From Actinobacteria bacterium ADurb.Bin346 (lineage in GTDB: Bacteria > Actinomycetota > Humimicrobiia > Humimicrobiales > Humimicrobiaceae), in the NCBI GenBank assembly GCA_002068775.1, contig MWAX01000156.1, forward strand, positions 1 through 19,877: 19,877 bases of DNA. The letters run 5' to 3'. The translations under genes were made by a program, and so were the position numbers. Within the stretch, counting starts at the first letter, position 1, and the number at the start of each line of letters is the position of its first letter. Below are positions 1 to 6,668 of the stretch, one piece after another. The notes below the pieces were generated by a model that saw only the letters and a list, made by a program, of their open reading frames with translations, ran no database searches and had not been told where the DNA came from.

Positions 1-314
1 CAAGAACACTTTTAGATGCAGGATTTAAAGTGGTGGATCTTGGCATAAATGTGAAAGGAGATGATTTTCTTAAAGCTGTAAAGGACGAGAAGGCAGATGT
101 CCTTGCAATGTCGGCTCTTCTTACCACCACTGCAATGGAGCAGAAAAAAGTCATTGAAGGACTAAAAGCTGCAGGAATAAGAGATAGGGTCAAAGTTGTC
201 GTAGGCGGCAGCCCCATTAACCAGGAGTTTGCAGACTCAATTGGGGCAGATGGTTATGGCGCTACAGCGCCCGAAGGGGTAAAATTGATTAAAAGGCTTC
301 TTGGGATAAAATAA
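1..314 (+). CDS. Corrinoid (B12-binding) methyl-carrier protein, C-terminal part only
   Basis: The reading frame is open from base 3 and ends in TAA at 312-314; the 5' part lies outside the window, so the GTG at 30 is internal. The roughly 103 visible residues match the second half of the cobalamin-binding Rossmann domain of MtaC/MtbC/MttC-type corrinoid proteins: LLDAGFKVVDLG near the start, then SALLTTT, VVVGGSPINQEFA and IGADGYGATAPEGV. In this family the cobalt-ligand motif DxHxxG lies only about 10 residues before the visible start, so it cannot be checked. Such proteins carry a methyl group on cobamide between a substrate-specific methyltransferase and an MtaA-type or tetrahydrofolate-dependent acceptor methyltransferase. 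The SDR gene follows after 21 bp, suggesting one operon. Confidence 0.88.
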   Translation, partial: RTLLDAGFKVVDLGINVKGDDFLKAVKDEKADVLAMSALLTTTAMEQKKVIEGLKAAGIRDRVKVVVGGSPINQEFADSIGADGYGATAPEGVKLIKRLLGIK

Positions 315-335
315 GTAATGTACAGGGTGATTAGA

Positions 336-1121
336 ATGATCAAATATGATTTTAAGGGGCAACTGACTGTTGTAACCGGGGGAGCAAGCGGCATAGGAGA
401 GGGCATATGCGAAGCATTTGCAAAAAACTCTTCTGATGTTGCAATAATTGATATTAATGAAAATGCCGGCTTAAATCTTGCCAGTAAATTAAAAAAAGAT
501 TACAAAGTCAGGGCTAATTTTTACAGGTGTGATATTACTGATTTTGAAAAAGTAAAAAAAACTTCAGAAAGTATACTGCTGGACTTTAAAAGGGTGGACA
601 ATATTATAACTGCTGCGGGATACAGCTCCCGTTTTTCAATAACTGAACTTGGTATTGATGAATGGAAAAAGGCTGTTGATGTAAATCTTAATGGCACGTT
701 TTACATTATAAAAGCTTTTATTGGAAAATTGCTTGAGCAGAAAAAAGGCAATATAATACTGATAGGCTCAGGCGCAATAGTGACTGGCAGCGGAGGCGGA
801 GTTCATTATGCTGCCACAAAAGTTGCGCAGTACGGGATATGCAAGGCATTAACGTATGAGCTTTTATCACAGGGCATCAGGTCAAACATTATAACACCCC
901 ATATCATAGATACGCCAATGTTGAGGAAAAGATATCCGGACAACCCTGAAATGAATGCAAAACTTGCTGCAAGGGTGCCATTAGGTCGAGTCGGGCTTCC
1001 ATCAGATATTGCTAATATTGCGCTATTTTTAGCATCGGATGAATCAGGATATGTGTGCGGAGAAGAAATTATTGCAGACGGCGGGGGTCTGTTTTATCAG
1101 GGATTTTCTCCCAAGAAATAA
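336..1121 (+). CDS. Short-chain dehydrogenase/reductase (SDR)
   Basis: A classical SDR of 261 residues. The TGGASGIG nucleotide-binding motif is at about residues 14-21, ITAAG (the NNAG equivalent) at about 91-95, Ser145 in IGSGA, and the catalytic YAATK with Tyr158 and Lys162. The C-terminal part contains the usual cofactor-loop and GEEIIADGG segments. An in-frame ATG lies at 318, but AGGGTG at 324-329 sits six bases before the ATG at 336, and starting there gives the normal SDR N-terminus. It probably oxidises or reduces a hydroxyl of a sugar, polyol or sugar acid with NAD(P); the substrate cannot be told from sequence. It lies between a corrinoid-protein gene and a sugar kinase gene, only 41 bp before the latter, consistent with a carbohydrate-processing operon. 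Confidence 0.9.
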   Translation: MIKYDFKGQLTVVTGGASGIGEGICEAFAKNSSDVAIIDINENAGLNLASKLKKDYKVRANFYRCDITDFEKVKKTSESILLDFKRVDNIITAAGYSSRFSITELGIDEWKKAVDVNLNGTFYIIKAFIGKLLEQKKGNIILIGSGAIVTGSGGGVHYAATKVAQYGICKALTYELLSQGIRSNIITPHIIDTPMLRKRYPDNPEMNAKLAARVPLGRVGLPSDIANIALFLASDESGYVCGEEIIADGGGLFYQGFSPKK

Positions 1122-1162
1122 GAGCAATAAATATAAAAAAGTTATTTGAGAAAGGGTCAGCA

Positions 1163-2656
1163 ATGCAAAAAACTTCAAAGTATTTCCTGATATTTGATTT
1201 TGGCGCAAGCAATGGAAGAGCTTCAGTAGCCAGTTATGATGGAAACAGGTTTGATTTTGAGGTTGTGCACAGGTTCGATAATATACCTGTTTATGCAGGG
1301 GATACACTTTACTGGGATTTCCTGAAGCTATATTCAGAATTAAAATCAGGCCTTACTGCTGCTGTTAAAAAATACGGCAGAATAGAGTCACTTGGCATTG
1401 ATACCTGGGGAGTTGATTTTGGACTTATTGATAAAAACGGGGCACTTATTTCAAATCCTGTGCACTACAGGGACAAACACAGAAACAGCATGCCGGATGA
1501 AGTATATAAGCTCATCTCTGCTGAGGAGATTTTTGATTTAACTGGTGCTGCACTTGTTTCCTACTACGGGCTTTTCAACCTGTTTTCCCTTAAAGTCAGG
1601 AATGCATCTGAATATATATGCGCCGATAAATTACTGATGATGCCGGACCTTTTTAATTATTTCCTCACGGGCATTGCAGTAAATGAATATACGGAAGCCC
1701 ACACCAGCATGATGGTCAACCCCATAAGCATGCAATGGGAAAAAAAGCTCCTGGAAAAGCTGGGTCTTAAAACTGATATTTTCAATGAGATCATACAGCC
1801 TGGAACAATATTGGGTGACTTACAGAAAAGTGTTTGTGAAGAGCTGGGTATTGGCCCTGTTTCTGTTGTAGCGCCAGCTTCTCATGATACCCCTTCTGCA
1901 GTTGCCGGAATACCGATAATAGATAAAAACAGAAACTCGCTATTAATGAGTACAGGCACATGGAATATAACGATACTTGAAATGGATAAACCTCTCATTA
2001 ATAATAAGATCTTTGAATCCGGTTATGCAAATGAAGCAGGGGTTGAAGGAAAAACACTTCTTTTTAAGAATTTTGTCGGGATGTGGCTTATTCAGAAAAG
2101 CAGGGATAAATGGCTCAAGGAATCTGCAGACAATTTATCCTGGGATGACATAATGTATCTGGCAAAAGACACTCCTTCGAGTAAATCCTTTATTGATGTG
2201 GATGCAAATGATTTCATTGTCGAAGTAAATGATATGCCTGGAGCAGTTAAGCGTTTTTGTAAAAATACCGGCCAGGCAGTGCCCGGCAGTATTGGTGAAA
2301 TTGCAAGAGTCATATACGAAAGCATGGTCTGCAAAGTGAGGCAAAATCTTGACACCCTTGAAAACCTGACAGGTAAAAAGTTTGACTGCATTAATATGGT
2401 TGGCGGGGGCACAAAAGATGTTCTGCTATGCCAGTGGCTTGCAGATGCGACAGGTCTGACTGTTTATGCCGGGCCCACAGAAACAGCTTCAGTTGGAAAT
2501 CTGATCATGCAGCTAAAAGCAGCGGGAGAGATAAAAAACCTGGATGAAGGAAGACAGATAGCCCATAAATCGGCTGTAGTTAAAGAATATGTTCCCGGGG
2601 ATAAAGATTACTGGGATGAAGCATACAATATATTCAGAAGCATATCAGGCAGTTAA
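1163..2656 (+). CDS. rhaB: Rhamnulokinase-family (FGGY) carbohydrate kinase
   Basis: A 497-residue FGGY-family kinase. Visible signatures of the rhamnulokinase branch are FDFGASNGR near residue 11 (phosphate-binding strand), SLGIDTWGVDFGL at about 76-88, NPVHYRD at about 98-104, LLMMPDLFNYFLTG at about 157-170, and ASHDTPSAVAG at 239-249 with likely catalytic base Asp242. The second ATPase half has STGTWN and NMVGGGTKD. It should phosphorylate a ketose such as L-rhamnulose or a related deoxy or methylated ketose; specificity is inferred from family only. The ATG at 1163 has AAAGGG at about 1151-1156 upstream. The longer frame reaching back to 1055 overlaps the SDR gene and encodes an Arg-rich tail with no family match, so it was not used. 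No isomerase or aldolase for rhamnose is adjacent, so the pathway is not plain rhamnose degradation. Confidence 0.85.
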   Translation: MQKTSKYFLIFDFGASNGRASVASYDGNRFDFEVVHRFDNIPVYAGDTLYWDFLKLYSELKSGLTAAVKKYGRIESLGIDTWGVDFGLIDKNGALISNPVHYRDKHRNSMPDEVYKLISAEEIFDLTGAALVSYYGLFNLFSLKVRNASEYICADKLLMMPDLFNYFLTGIAVNEYTEAHTSMMVNPISMQWEKKLLEKLGLKTDIFNEIIQPGTILGDLQKSVCEELGIGPVSVVAPASHDTPSAVAGIPIIDKNRNSLLMSTGTWNITILEMDKPLINNKIFESGYANEAGVEGKTLLFKNFVGMWLIQKSRDKWLKESADNLSWDDIMYLAKDTPSSKSFIDVDANDFIVEVNDMPGAVKRFCKNTGQAVPGSIGEIARVIYESMVCKVRQNLDTLENLTGKKFDCINMVGGGTKDVLLCQWLADATGLTVYAGPTETASVGNLIMQLKAAGEIKNLDEGRQIAHKSAVVKEYVPGDKDYWDEAYNIFRSISGS

Positions 2657-2776
2657 AAATCTGAAAGTTTTAAATTAACGGCAGGTAAATAAAAAGCCAT
2701 TCAATGCTCAAGCTCTTATTCTGAATAAAGCCCGTCGTCTTTAAAAATGTACACGAAAGTATGGAATTGATTAATT

Positions 2777-2835
2777 AATTGGATTATAATACAATAGTAA
2801 AACATATTACAATTGGATTATAATACAATAGTAAA
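2777..2835. repeat. Two 25-bp direct repeats with a 34-bp period
   Basis: Bases 2777-2801 and 2811-2835 are identical over 25 bases (beginning AATTGGATTATAAT and ending AGTAAA), separated by 9 bp. Each copy contains a perfect TATAAT (2785-2790 and 2819-2824), so the repeat may be a duplicated promoter core or a pair of binding sites for a regulator, just ahead of the ATPase gene at 2854. No convincing -35 box is found 17 bp upstream of either TATAAT. Confidence 0.75.
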
Positions 2836-2853
2836 TTATTATGAGTTGAGTAG

Positions 2854-4344
2854 ATGGATAGAGTAAAAATTGAAAATTTTTACAGGCTATGGGTCTCCCA
2901 GATCGATAAACTGCTTTCAGGGTATATTTTTAATGAGGCAGGAAATCCAAATCCCACAAGGTATATTTTTTCTTTTTATCTTGAGTTAATTGAAAGGTTT
3001 TTAAAAGACGAAATTATTGAATTAGAAAAAATAAATTTACTTTCCGGTATAAGAGGAATTGGAAAAACAACTTTACTTGGCCAATTATTTTATGCTTCCA
3101 GATTTATTAATCATTCCAGTAAGAATTATAGTAAACTGCTGAGAGGGAATTATGAAAAACTCTATCTTGATGTCTCCAAATTGCATCTTGAAGGAATTAG
3201 CTTGAATGATTTCTTTAAATACTATGAAGAAGAAAAAAATATTCATTTTGAAACCATAGATAGAAAATTTATTATTCTGCTTGACGAGGTTCATTATGAT
3301 GATAATTGGGGGCTTTTTTTAAAGAATATTTTTGATAGAGTAAAAGGGCATAAAAATATTCTTATTATTGCAACCGGGTCTTCTGCTTTAAAAATTAAGC
3401 TTAATCCTGACCTCTCGCGAAGATCTCTTATATTGGACCTTTATCCTCTAAAATTTGATGAGTATCTTATTATGAAAAATATAGCTGTCCCAATCAAAGA
3501 TTTATCAGAGGAATTGGTTAATTCTATTTTATTTAGCAATAATGCTGCTGATTTGCATGATAAACTGAAAGTGCATTCAAAAGAGATCAACAGTTTTTTT
3601 CTAAACCTTGCTCCCAGTGTTGAGGAGGAGTTTTTATATTATGGGGGGTTTCCTTTTGTTCTGGAACTGAAAGATAAAAAACACCTTATCTATAAACTGG
3701 TTAATGGTGTAATTGATAATCTCATCACAAAGGATATATTAGATTTAAAAAAGTTCGCTTCAGAAACAATTTCAAAAATAAAGGATTTACTTTATCTTAT
3801 TGCAAATTCTGACGCGACTGACTATGAAAAATTGTGCAGTGCTCTTAAATTGGATTACCGCTCGGCAAGAGGAATTATTGAGACATTAATTCAGAGTGGA
3901 ATTATTCTTGAAGTAAAATCTTATGGGGAAAAATTTGTCAAGGTAAGAAAGCCGGCAAAATTTCTTTTCATCTCCCCTTCTCTAAGGGTTAGTATTCTAA
4001 GCGGGATTATACCCTCTGAAATAAAGGGTAAGCTTTTAGAAGATTATCTGGGTCTGCTCTTTAAAAAAGAATTTTTAAAAAAGAAAATCAGCGCTGCTGA
4101 GAATGAGATTTTATATGATTCATCTTCTATGGGAGCTGATTTTATACTTCGTGCTGCCAATTCAAGGCAAATTATTGTCGAGGTAGGGTTTGGTGAAAAA
4201 AAGACTGGAATAAGACAAGTGGAAAATACTGCAAAAAAATTAGATAACTTTTTCTATGGGATTATAGTCAGCAAGGAAGGCGAATTACAGTTAATTAATG
4301 AAAAGATAATAAGAATTCCGCTGAAATTCTGGATGCTGATTTAA
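2854..4344 (+). CDS. AAA ATPase of the AAA_14/DUF4143 type with a PD-(D/E)XK-like C-terminus
   Basis: A 496-residue protein. Walker A GIRGIGKT is at residues 65-72, Walker B IILLDEVH at 140-147, a sensor-1-like IIATGSSA at 171-178, and a likely arginine-finger segment LSRRS near 188-191. A winged-helix-like middle follows at about 310-360. The C-terminal domain has a GADFIL...IIVEVGFGEK pattern (Asp429, Glu443, Lys449), which resembles the PD-(D/E)XK-like fold at the end of DUF4143/DUF234 ATPases. These are widespread, poorly understood accessory ATPases of bacteria and archaea; a nuclease or DNA-related role is suggested by fold only. The start at 2854 has only a weak GAGTTGAG upstream. The gene looks more A+T rich than the sugar genes before it and stands alone, which would fit horizontal acquisition. 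Confidence 0.82.
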   Translation: MDRVKIENFYRLWVSQIDKLLSGYIFNEAGNPNPTRYIFSFYLELIERFLKDEIIELEKINLLSGIRGIGKTTLLGQLFYASRFINHSSKNYSKLLRGNYEKLYLDVSKLHLEGISLNDFFKYYEEEKNIHFETIDRKFIILLDEVHYDDNWGLFLKNIFDRVKGHKNILIIATGSSALKIKLNPDLSRRSLILDLYPLKFDEYLIMKNIAVPIKDLSEELVNSILFSNNAADLHDKLKVHSKEINSFFLNLAPSVEEEFLYYGGFPFVLELKDKKHLIYKLVNGVIDNLITKDILDLKKFASETISKIKDLLYLIANSDATDYEKLCSALKLDYRSARGIIETLIQSGIILEVKSYGEKFVKVRKPAKFLFISPSLRVSILSGIIPSEIKGKLLEDYLGLLFKKEFLKKKISAAENEILYDSSSMGADFILRAANSRQIIVEVGFGEKKTGIRQVENTAKKLDNFFYGIIVSKEGELQLINEKIIRIPLKFWMLI

Positions 4345-4360
4345 CTCGAGAGAGTTATTT
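4342..4360 (+). terminator. Short hairpin with GAGA tetraloop overlapping a stop codon
   Basis: TAACTC (4342-4347), loop GAGA (4348-4351, a GNRA-type tetraloop) and GAGTTA (4352-4357) form a perfect 6-bp stem followed by TTT. The TAA stop of the ATPase gene is the first three bases of the stem. It lies in the 40-bp gap before the convergent metallopeptidase gene. The stem is short and the T-run is weak, so it is at best an inefficient terminator or 3'-end stabiliser. Confidence 0.4.
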
Positions 4361-4384
4361 AATCTGCCGGAGTTTCGGATTTAT

Positions 4385-5452
4385 TTATCTTAAAAAAATG
4401 AAGCTGCTGTCATTTATTTTTACGACAAGCAGGATTTGAGCTACCAGCAGGAATAAAAACAGCAGTAAATAAAAGGCTTTCAGATACCTGTTCATTTTTA
4501 AATTTGTGTTTTTCATGATTAAAATATTTTTTATCCTGTTGTCTATAACCCTGTAATTTATTCGCTGAAACATATTGAAATTTGAAGCTAAATCTACGGC
4601 TGAAGATTTTCCCTGCGCACTATTTAAATTCTTTATTTTAAGGATCAAAGTGATGGTGCTCTTTGCTATTTCTTTTGGTGTCAGGTGTGAGTTTTCACAG
4701 ATTATTTTATCGCAACCTTTTTCCTGTTCGATTTTAATAAGATAATAAGCAATGTAGGAAAAAGGATTAAAAAACAGCAGGTCTTTTAATATTAAAGAAA
4801 CCCAGCTTATTAAATTATCTTTTCTTTTTATATGTGCAAGTTCATGCTTTATCAGGACTTCTTTCTCTTCAAAAGATAAAGAATCCAGCAACTTTGGTGA
4901 GAGCACAAGCATGCTTCTTTTTATTCCGATAACAAAAGGTGAATAAAAATTTCTGTGGGTAAGCGTGATTTGCGGGCCGGGTATATTGATTCTGGAAATA
5001 AAATTATCAATAATTAAAAATATGTCAGGAACATCATTTTTTGTGACTATTTCGTCATGGGATAATCTTCTATAAAATAAATATAAATTTAACCATCTTG
5101 CTATCAGTATTATCAGTATACTTAAGGATATAACAGCAATTATCCTCGAATCTATGGTTGAATCATTAAATGGGCTGTTTTGGATATGGTCTATTCTTTC
5201 AAATATAGTGTTGGGGCTTACAATCCTGAAACCCATAACGCCAGGCCTGCTGTCAAAATAATAATTGTTATAATTTAAATCTTCGGTGATTACAAAAAAA
5301 GGCTTAATAAGCGGTAAAAATAAAAATAATATTCTTATGGTCGTATCTTTAATCCTGAATAAATAGATAATGATAAGTGCCAGCGCCAGTGAAATAAAGC
5401 TGTCATATAGCATTACCAGGATATAATCTCTGAAGAATTCTAGAATTGTCAT
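4385..5452 (-). CDS. BlaR1/MecR1-type M56 membrane metallopeptidase without sensor domain
   Basis: A 355-residue M56-family peptidase. Hydrophobic segments are visible at about 11-33, 40-54 and 103-125. The zinc motif HELAH is at 203-207 inside LIKHELAHIKRKDNL, with the downstream IEQEKGCDK (about 241-249) supplying the family's third ligand region. A final hydrophobic segment at about 325-345 ends the protein. BlaR1 and MecR1 have about 250 extra residues forming an extracellular penicillin-binding sensor; that domain is absent here, so the signal must be sensed differently. In the family the activated peptidase leads to removal of the BlaI-type repressor. It is encoded 22 bp downstream of the repressor gene on the same strand. 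No good ribosome-binding site precedes the ATG at 5452, so it may be translationally coupled. Confidence 0.85.
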   Translation of the reverse strand: MTILEFFRDYILVMLYDSFISLALALIIIYLFRIKDTTIRILFLFLPLIKPFFVITEDLNYNNYYFDSRPGVMGFRIVSPNTIFERIDHIQNSPFNDSTIDSRIIAVISLSILIILIARWLNLYLFYRRLSHDEIVTKNDVPDIFLIIDNFISRINIPGPQITLTHRNFYSPFVIGIKRSMLVLSPKLLDSLSFEEKEVLIKHELAHIKRKDNLISWVSLILKDLLFFNPFSYIAYYLIKIEQEKGCDKIICENSHLTPKEIAKSTITLILKIKNLNSAQGKSSAVDLASNFNMFQRINYRVIDNRIKNILIMKNTNLKMNRYLKAFYLLLFLFLLVAQILLVVKINDSSFIFLR

Positions 5453-5474
5453 AAAAAGCTGTAAAATCAGATAA

Positions 5475-5900
5475 TTATTTTATTTTATCAAGTAATTTCT
5501 TTATCGACTTGCTGTCTATATTTGTTTTATCGGTAAGATATGTAGAAACCATGCTTGCAGACGTACTGCTTAAAAGCTTATCCGCCACTGACATTATTAT
5601 ATTTTTTGAAAGTTCCTGCCGGTCTACTACTGCAGTATATATGTATGTCTTTGCGCTCTTGTCCTGCTTTAATAGCCCTTTTTCTGCAAGTGTTGTCATG
5701 GTGGACATTACTGTGGTATATGGAATGAAGTTGCGCTCCTTTTTTTCCATTTCCTTTTTTAGCATTATTTCGTGAACTTCCCTAACGGATATCTTTTCAT
5801 TGTCCCAGACTATCTTCATAATGTCTGCTTCCAGGTTACTTATGCTGTTCAGACCGCTTATGCCTATCTCTGCTGATTTCTTTTTATTTTCTTTTACCAT
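5475..5900 (-). CDS. BlaI/MecI/CopY-family transcriptional repressor
   Basis: A 141-residue winged-helix repressor of usual family length. The family pattern is clear: SNLEADIMKIVWD near residues 22-34, VREVHEIM, YTTVMSTMTTLAEKGLL, and a C-terminal dimerisation helix ending in KSIKKLLDKIK. Such proteins bind dyad operators as dimers and are inactivated by proteolysis triggered by the partner M56 peptidase, encoded directly downstream. GAGGAG (complement of 5913-5918) lies 12 bases before the ATG, slightly far but usable. No beta-lactamase or penicillin-binding protein gene is adjacent, so the regulated target is unknown; some BlaI-like regulators control copper or envelope-stress genes. A dyad in its own promoter suggests autoregulation. 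Confidence 0.9.
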   Translation of the reverse strand: MVKENKKKSAEIGISGLNSISNLEADIMKIVWDNEKISVREVHEIMLKKEMEKKERNFIPYTTVMSTMTTLAEKGLLKQDKSAKTYIYTAVVDRQELSKNIIMSVADKLLSSTSASMVSTYLTDKTNIDSKSIKKLLDKIK

Positions 5901-5933
5901 TTTTATAACACACTCCTCTTGAAGTAAAAATTA

Positions 5934-5964
5934 ATTATGCCTGCTTATCAATACAGTCAAACTG
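5934..5964 (-). promoter_or_regulatory. Putative promoter and dyad operator of the BlaI-like gene
   Basis: On the minus strand TTGACT (complement of 5955-5960) and CATAAT (complement of 5934-5939) are separated by 15 bp, resembling a sigma-70 promoter with a short spacer. The dyad CAGT-CAA-ACTG at 5954-5964 overlaps the -35 element, which is where a repressor dimer could act. BlaI-family operators are short dyads, but this one does not match the best-known TACA/TGTA form, so the assignment is inference. Confidence 0.4.
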
Positions 5965-6365
5965 ACTTTAAAAAGATATTAAATAAAATAATTAAGAAAA
6001 AAGTTAAGTTAAAATTTTATTTAATATTATTTTTTATTTAAAAAATTTTAAAGTTATTATTTAAAACATATTAAAAGATTATATTGCTTTTAAATATTAT
6101 ACAATATATTAACAGGAAAAACATTTTTTAGCAAATTTTTAGTTTATTTTTTATACCATAAATTCTCTAAAAGAACTCTTGCTATTTAAATTTATTTTAA
6201 AACCATAAAAACAAACAAAAAATACTTCAAATATTGCAAATATTGTTATAACTAATATTTCTATATTTAAACGAATAATTTACAAGAAAAACATTTGCTT
6301 TTAATTAATATCAATAATTTATGAAAATTTTATAAAATAAATATTAAAAATATTTAAATTTACTC

Positions 6366-6394
6366 TTGACATATTATAATAAATATATAATAAT
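6366..6394 (+). promoter_or_regulatory. Putative sigma-70 promoter of the small-peptide/HD-GYP unit
   Basis: TTGACA at 6366-6371 is followed after a 17-bp spacer by AATAAT at 6389-6394 (five of six matches to TATAAT); alternative TATAAT hexamers lie at 6375 and 6386. Transcription would start near 6400, giving a leader of about 120 nt before the ATG at 6521. The surrounding A+T richness makes chance -10 matches common, but the perfect -35 box stands out. Confidence 0.6.
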
Positions 6395-6429
6395 TGCATT
6401 AAATCTTTATAGAGAAAAGTAATTTTATT

Positions 6430-6466
6430 GAATTAGATATTATTAATAAAATAATAATAGCAATTC
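6430..6466 (+). promoter_or_regulatory. Leader hairpin, two-part A+T-rich stem
   Basis: GAATT (6430-6434) pairs with AATTC (6462-6466), and TATTATTA (6438-6445) pairs perfectly with TAATAATA (6452-6459) around a six-base loop, with a small internal loop (AGA opposite GC). The element lies inside the predicted leader of the gene at 6521. Because it is almost only A-U pairs it is thermally weak; it could be an RNA structure or a protein-binding dyad in DNA. Confidence 0.35.
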
Positions 6467-6520
6467 TGATTAAAGTCTAAGGTAATTATAGCAATCTTCA
6501 AATAGCTAAAGGAGGGGAAA

Positions 6521-6592
6521 ATGAGCAAACTGTGGAAAATCCTGTTAATTCTCGGCTCACTCATTGGCATTGCTGGTACTGTAAGATGGTAG
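6521..6592 (+). CDS. Small single-span hydrophobic peptide, 23 residues
   Basis: An ATG at 6521 is preceded by AAAGGAGGGG (6508-6517), one of the strongest ribosome-binding sites in the window, at a spacing of 3-5 bases. The frame encodes 23 residues and stops at TAG (6590-6592). It begins MSKLWKILLILG, continues with a Gly/Ile/Leu-rich helix and ends in VRW, so it has a positively charged start and one membrane span of about 15-17 residues. It has its own promoter candidate and lies 76 bp before the HD-GYP gene. I do not recognise a family. It could be a small membrane protein, a type-I-toxin-like peptide or a leader peptide coupling translation to the downstream gene. Being so short, it rests on ribosome-binding-site strength and composition rather than homology. 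Confidence 0.55.
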   Translation: MSKLWKILLILGSLIGIAGTVRW

Positions 6593-6608
6593 TGATCTTC
6601 CAGGAATA

Positions 6609-6638
6609 AGGAATTATGTTAAAAAGAGAATAATTCCT
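6609..6638 (+). promoter_or_regulatory. 9-bp inverted repeat between small peptide gene and HD-GYP gene
   Basis: AGGAATTAT (6609-6617) and ATAATTCCT (6630-6638) are perfect inverse complements around a 12-base loop. No T-run follows, so it is not a typical intrinsic terminator. The right arm ends 18 bases before the GAGGGG ribosome-binding site of the HD-GYP gene, so an RNA hairpin or a regulator dyad is possible. Confidence 0.4.
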
Positions 6639-6668
6639 ATATTTAAGAAGTAAAAAGAGGGGTTCCTG

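Larger units (their letters stand above)
5901..6520. other. Gene-free, extremely A+T-rich stretch
   Basis: About 620 bases carry no long open frame on either strand. The sequence is dominated by A and T runs with frequent ATATT and TTTAAA steps; G and C are nearly absent between about 6000 and 6365. The left end holds the leader and putative promoter of the BlaI-like gene, and the right end a TTGACA promoter and a leader hairpin ahead of the small gene at 6521. The middle shows no repeat array, RNA gene or recognisable site. It may be intrinsically curved DNA. Confidence 0.7.

Noticed and set aside
1055..1162. N-terminal extension of the sugar kinase
   Set aside because: It overlaps the SDR gene in another frame, is Arg-rich and unlike any FGGY N-terminus, while the ATG at 1163 has a ribosome-binding site and begins the conserved domain.
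4385..5900. Beta-lactam resistance cassette
   Set aside because: Only the repressor and peptidase are present; no beta-lactamase or PBP gene is nearby and the peptidase lacks the penicillin-binding sensor.
2854..5900. Toxin-antitoxin or phage-defence island
   Set aside because: The ATPase and the BlaI/BlaR1 pair face each other rather than forming an operon, and no partner effector or mobile-element gene is seen; evidence is too thin for such a call.
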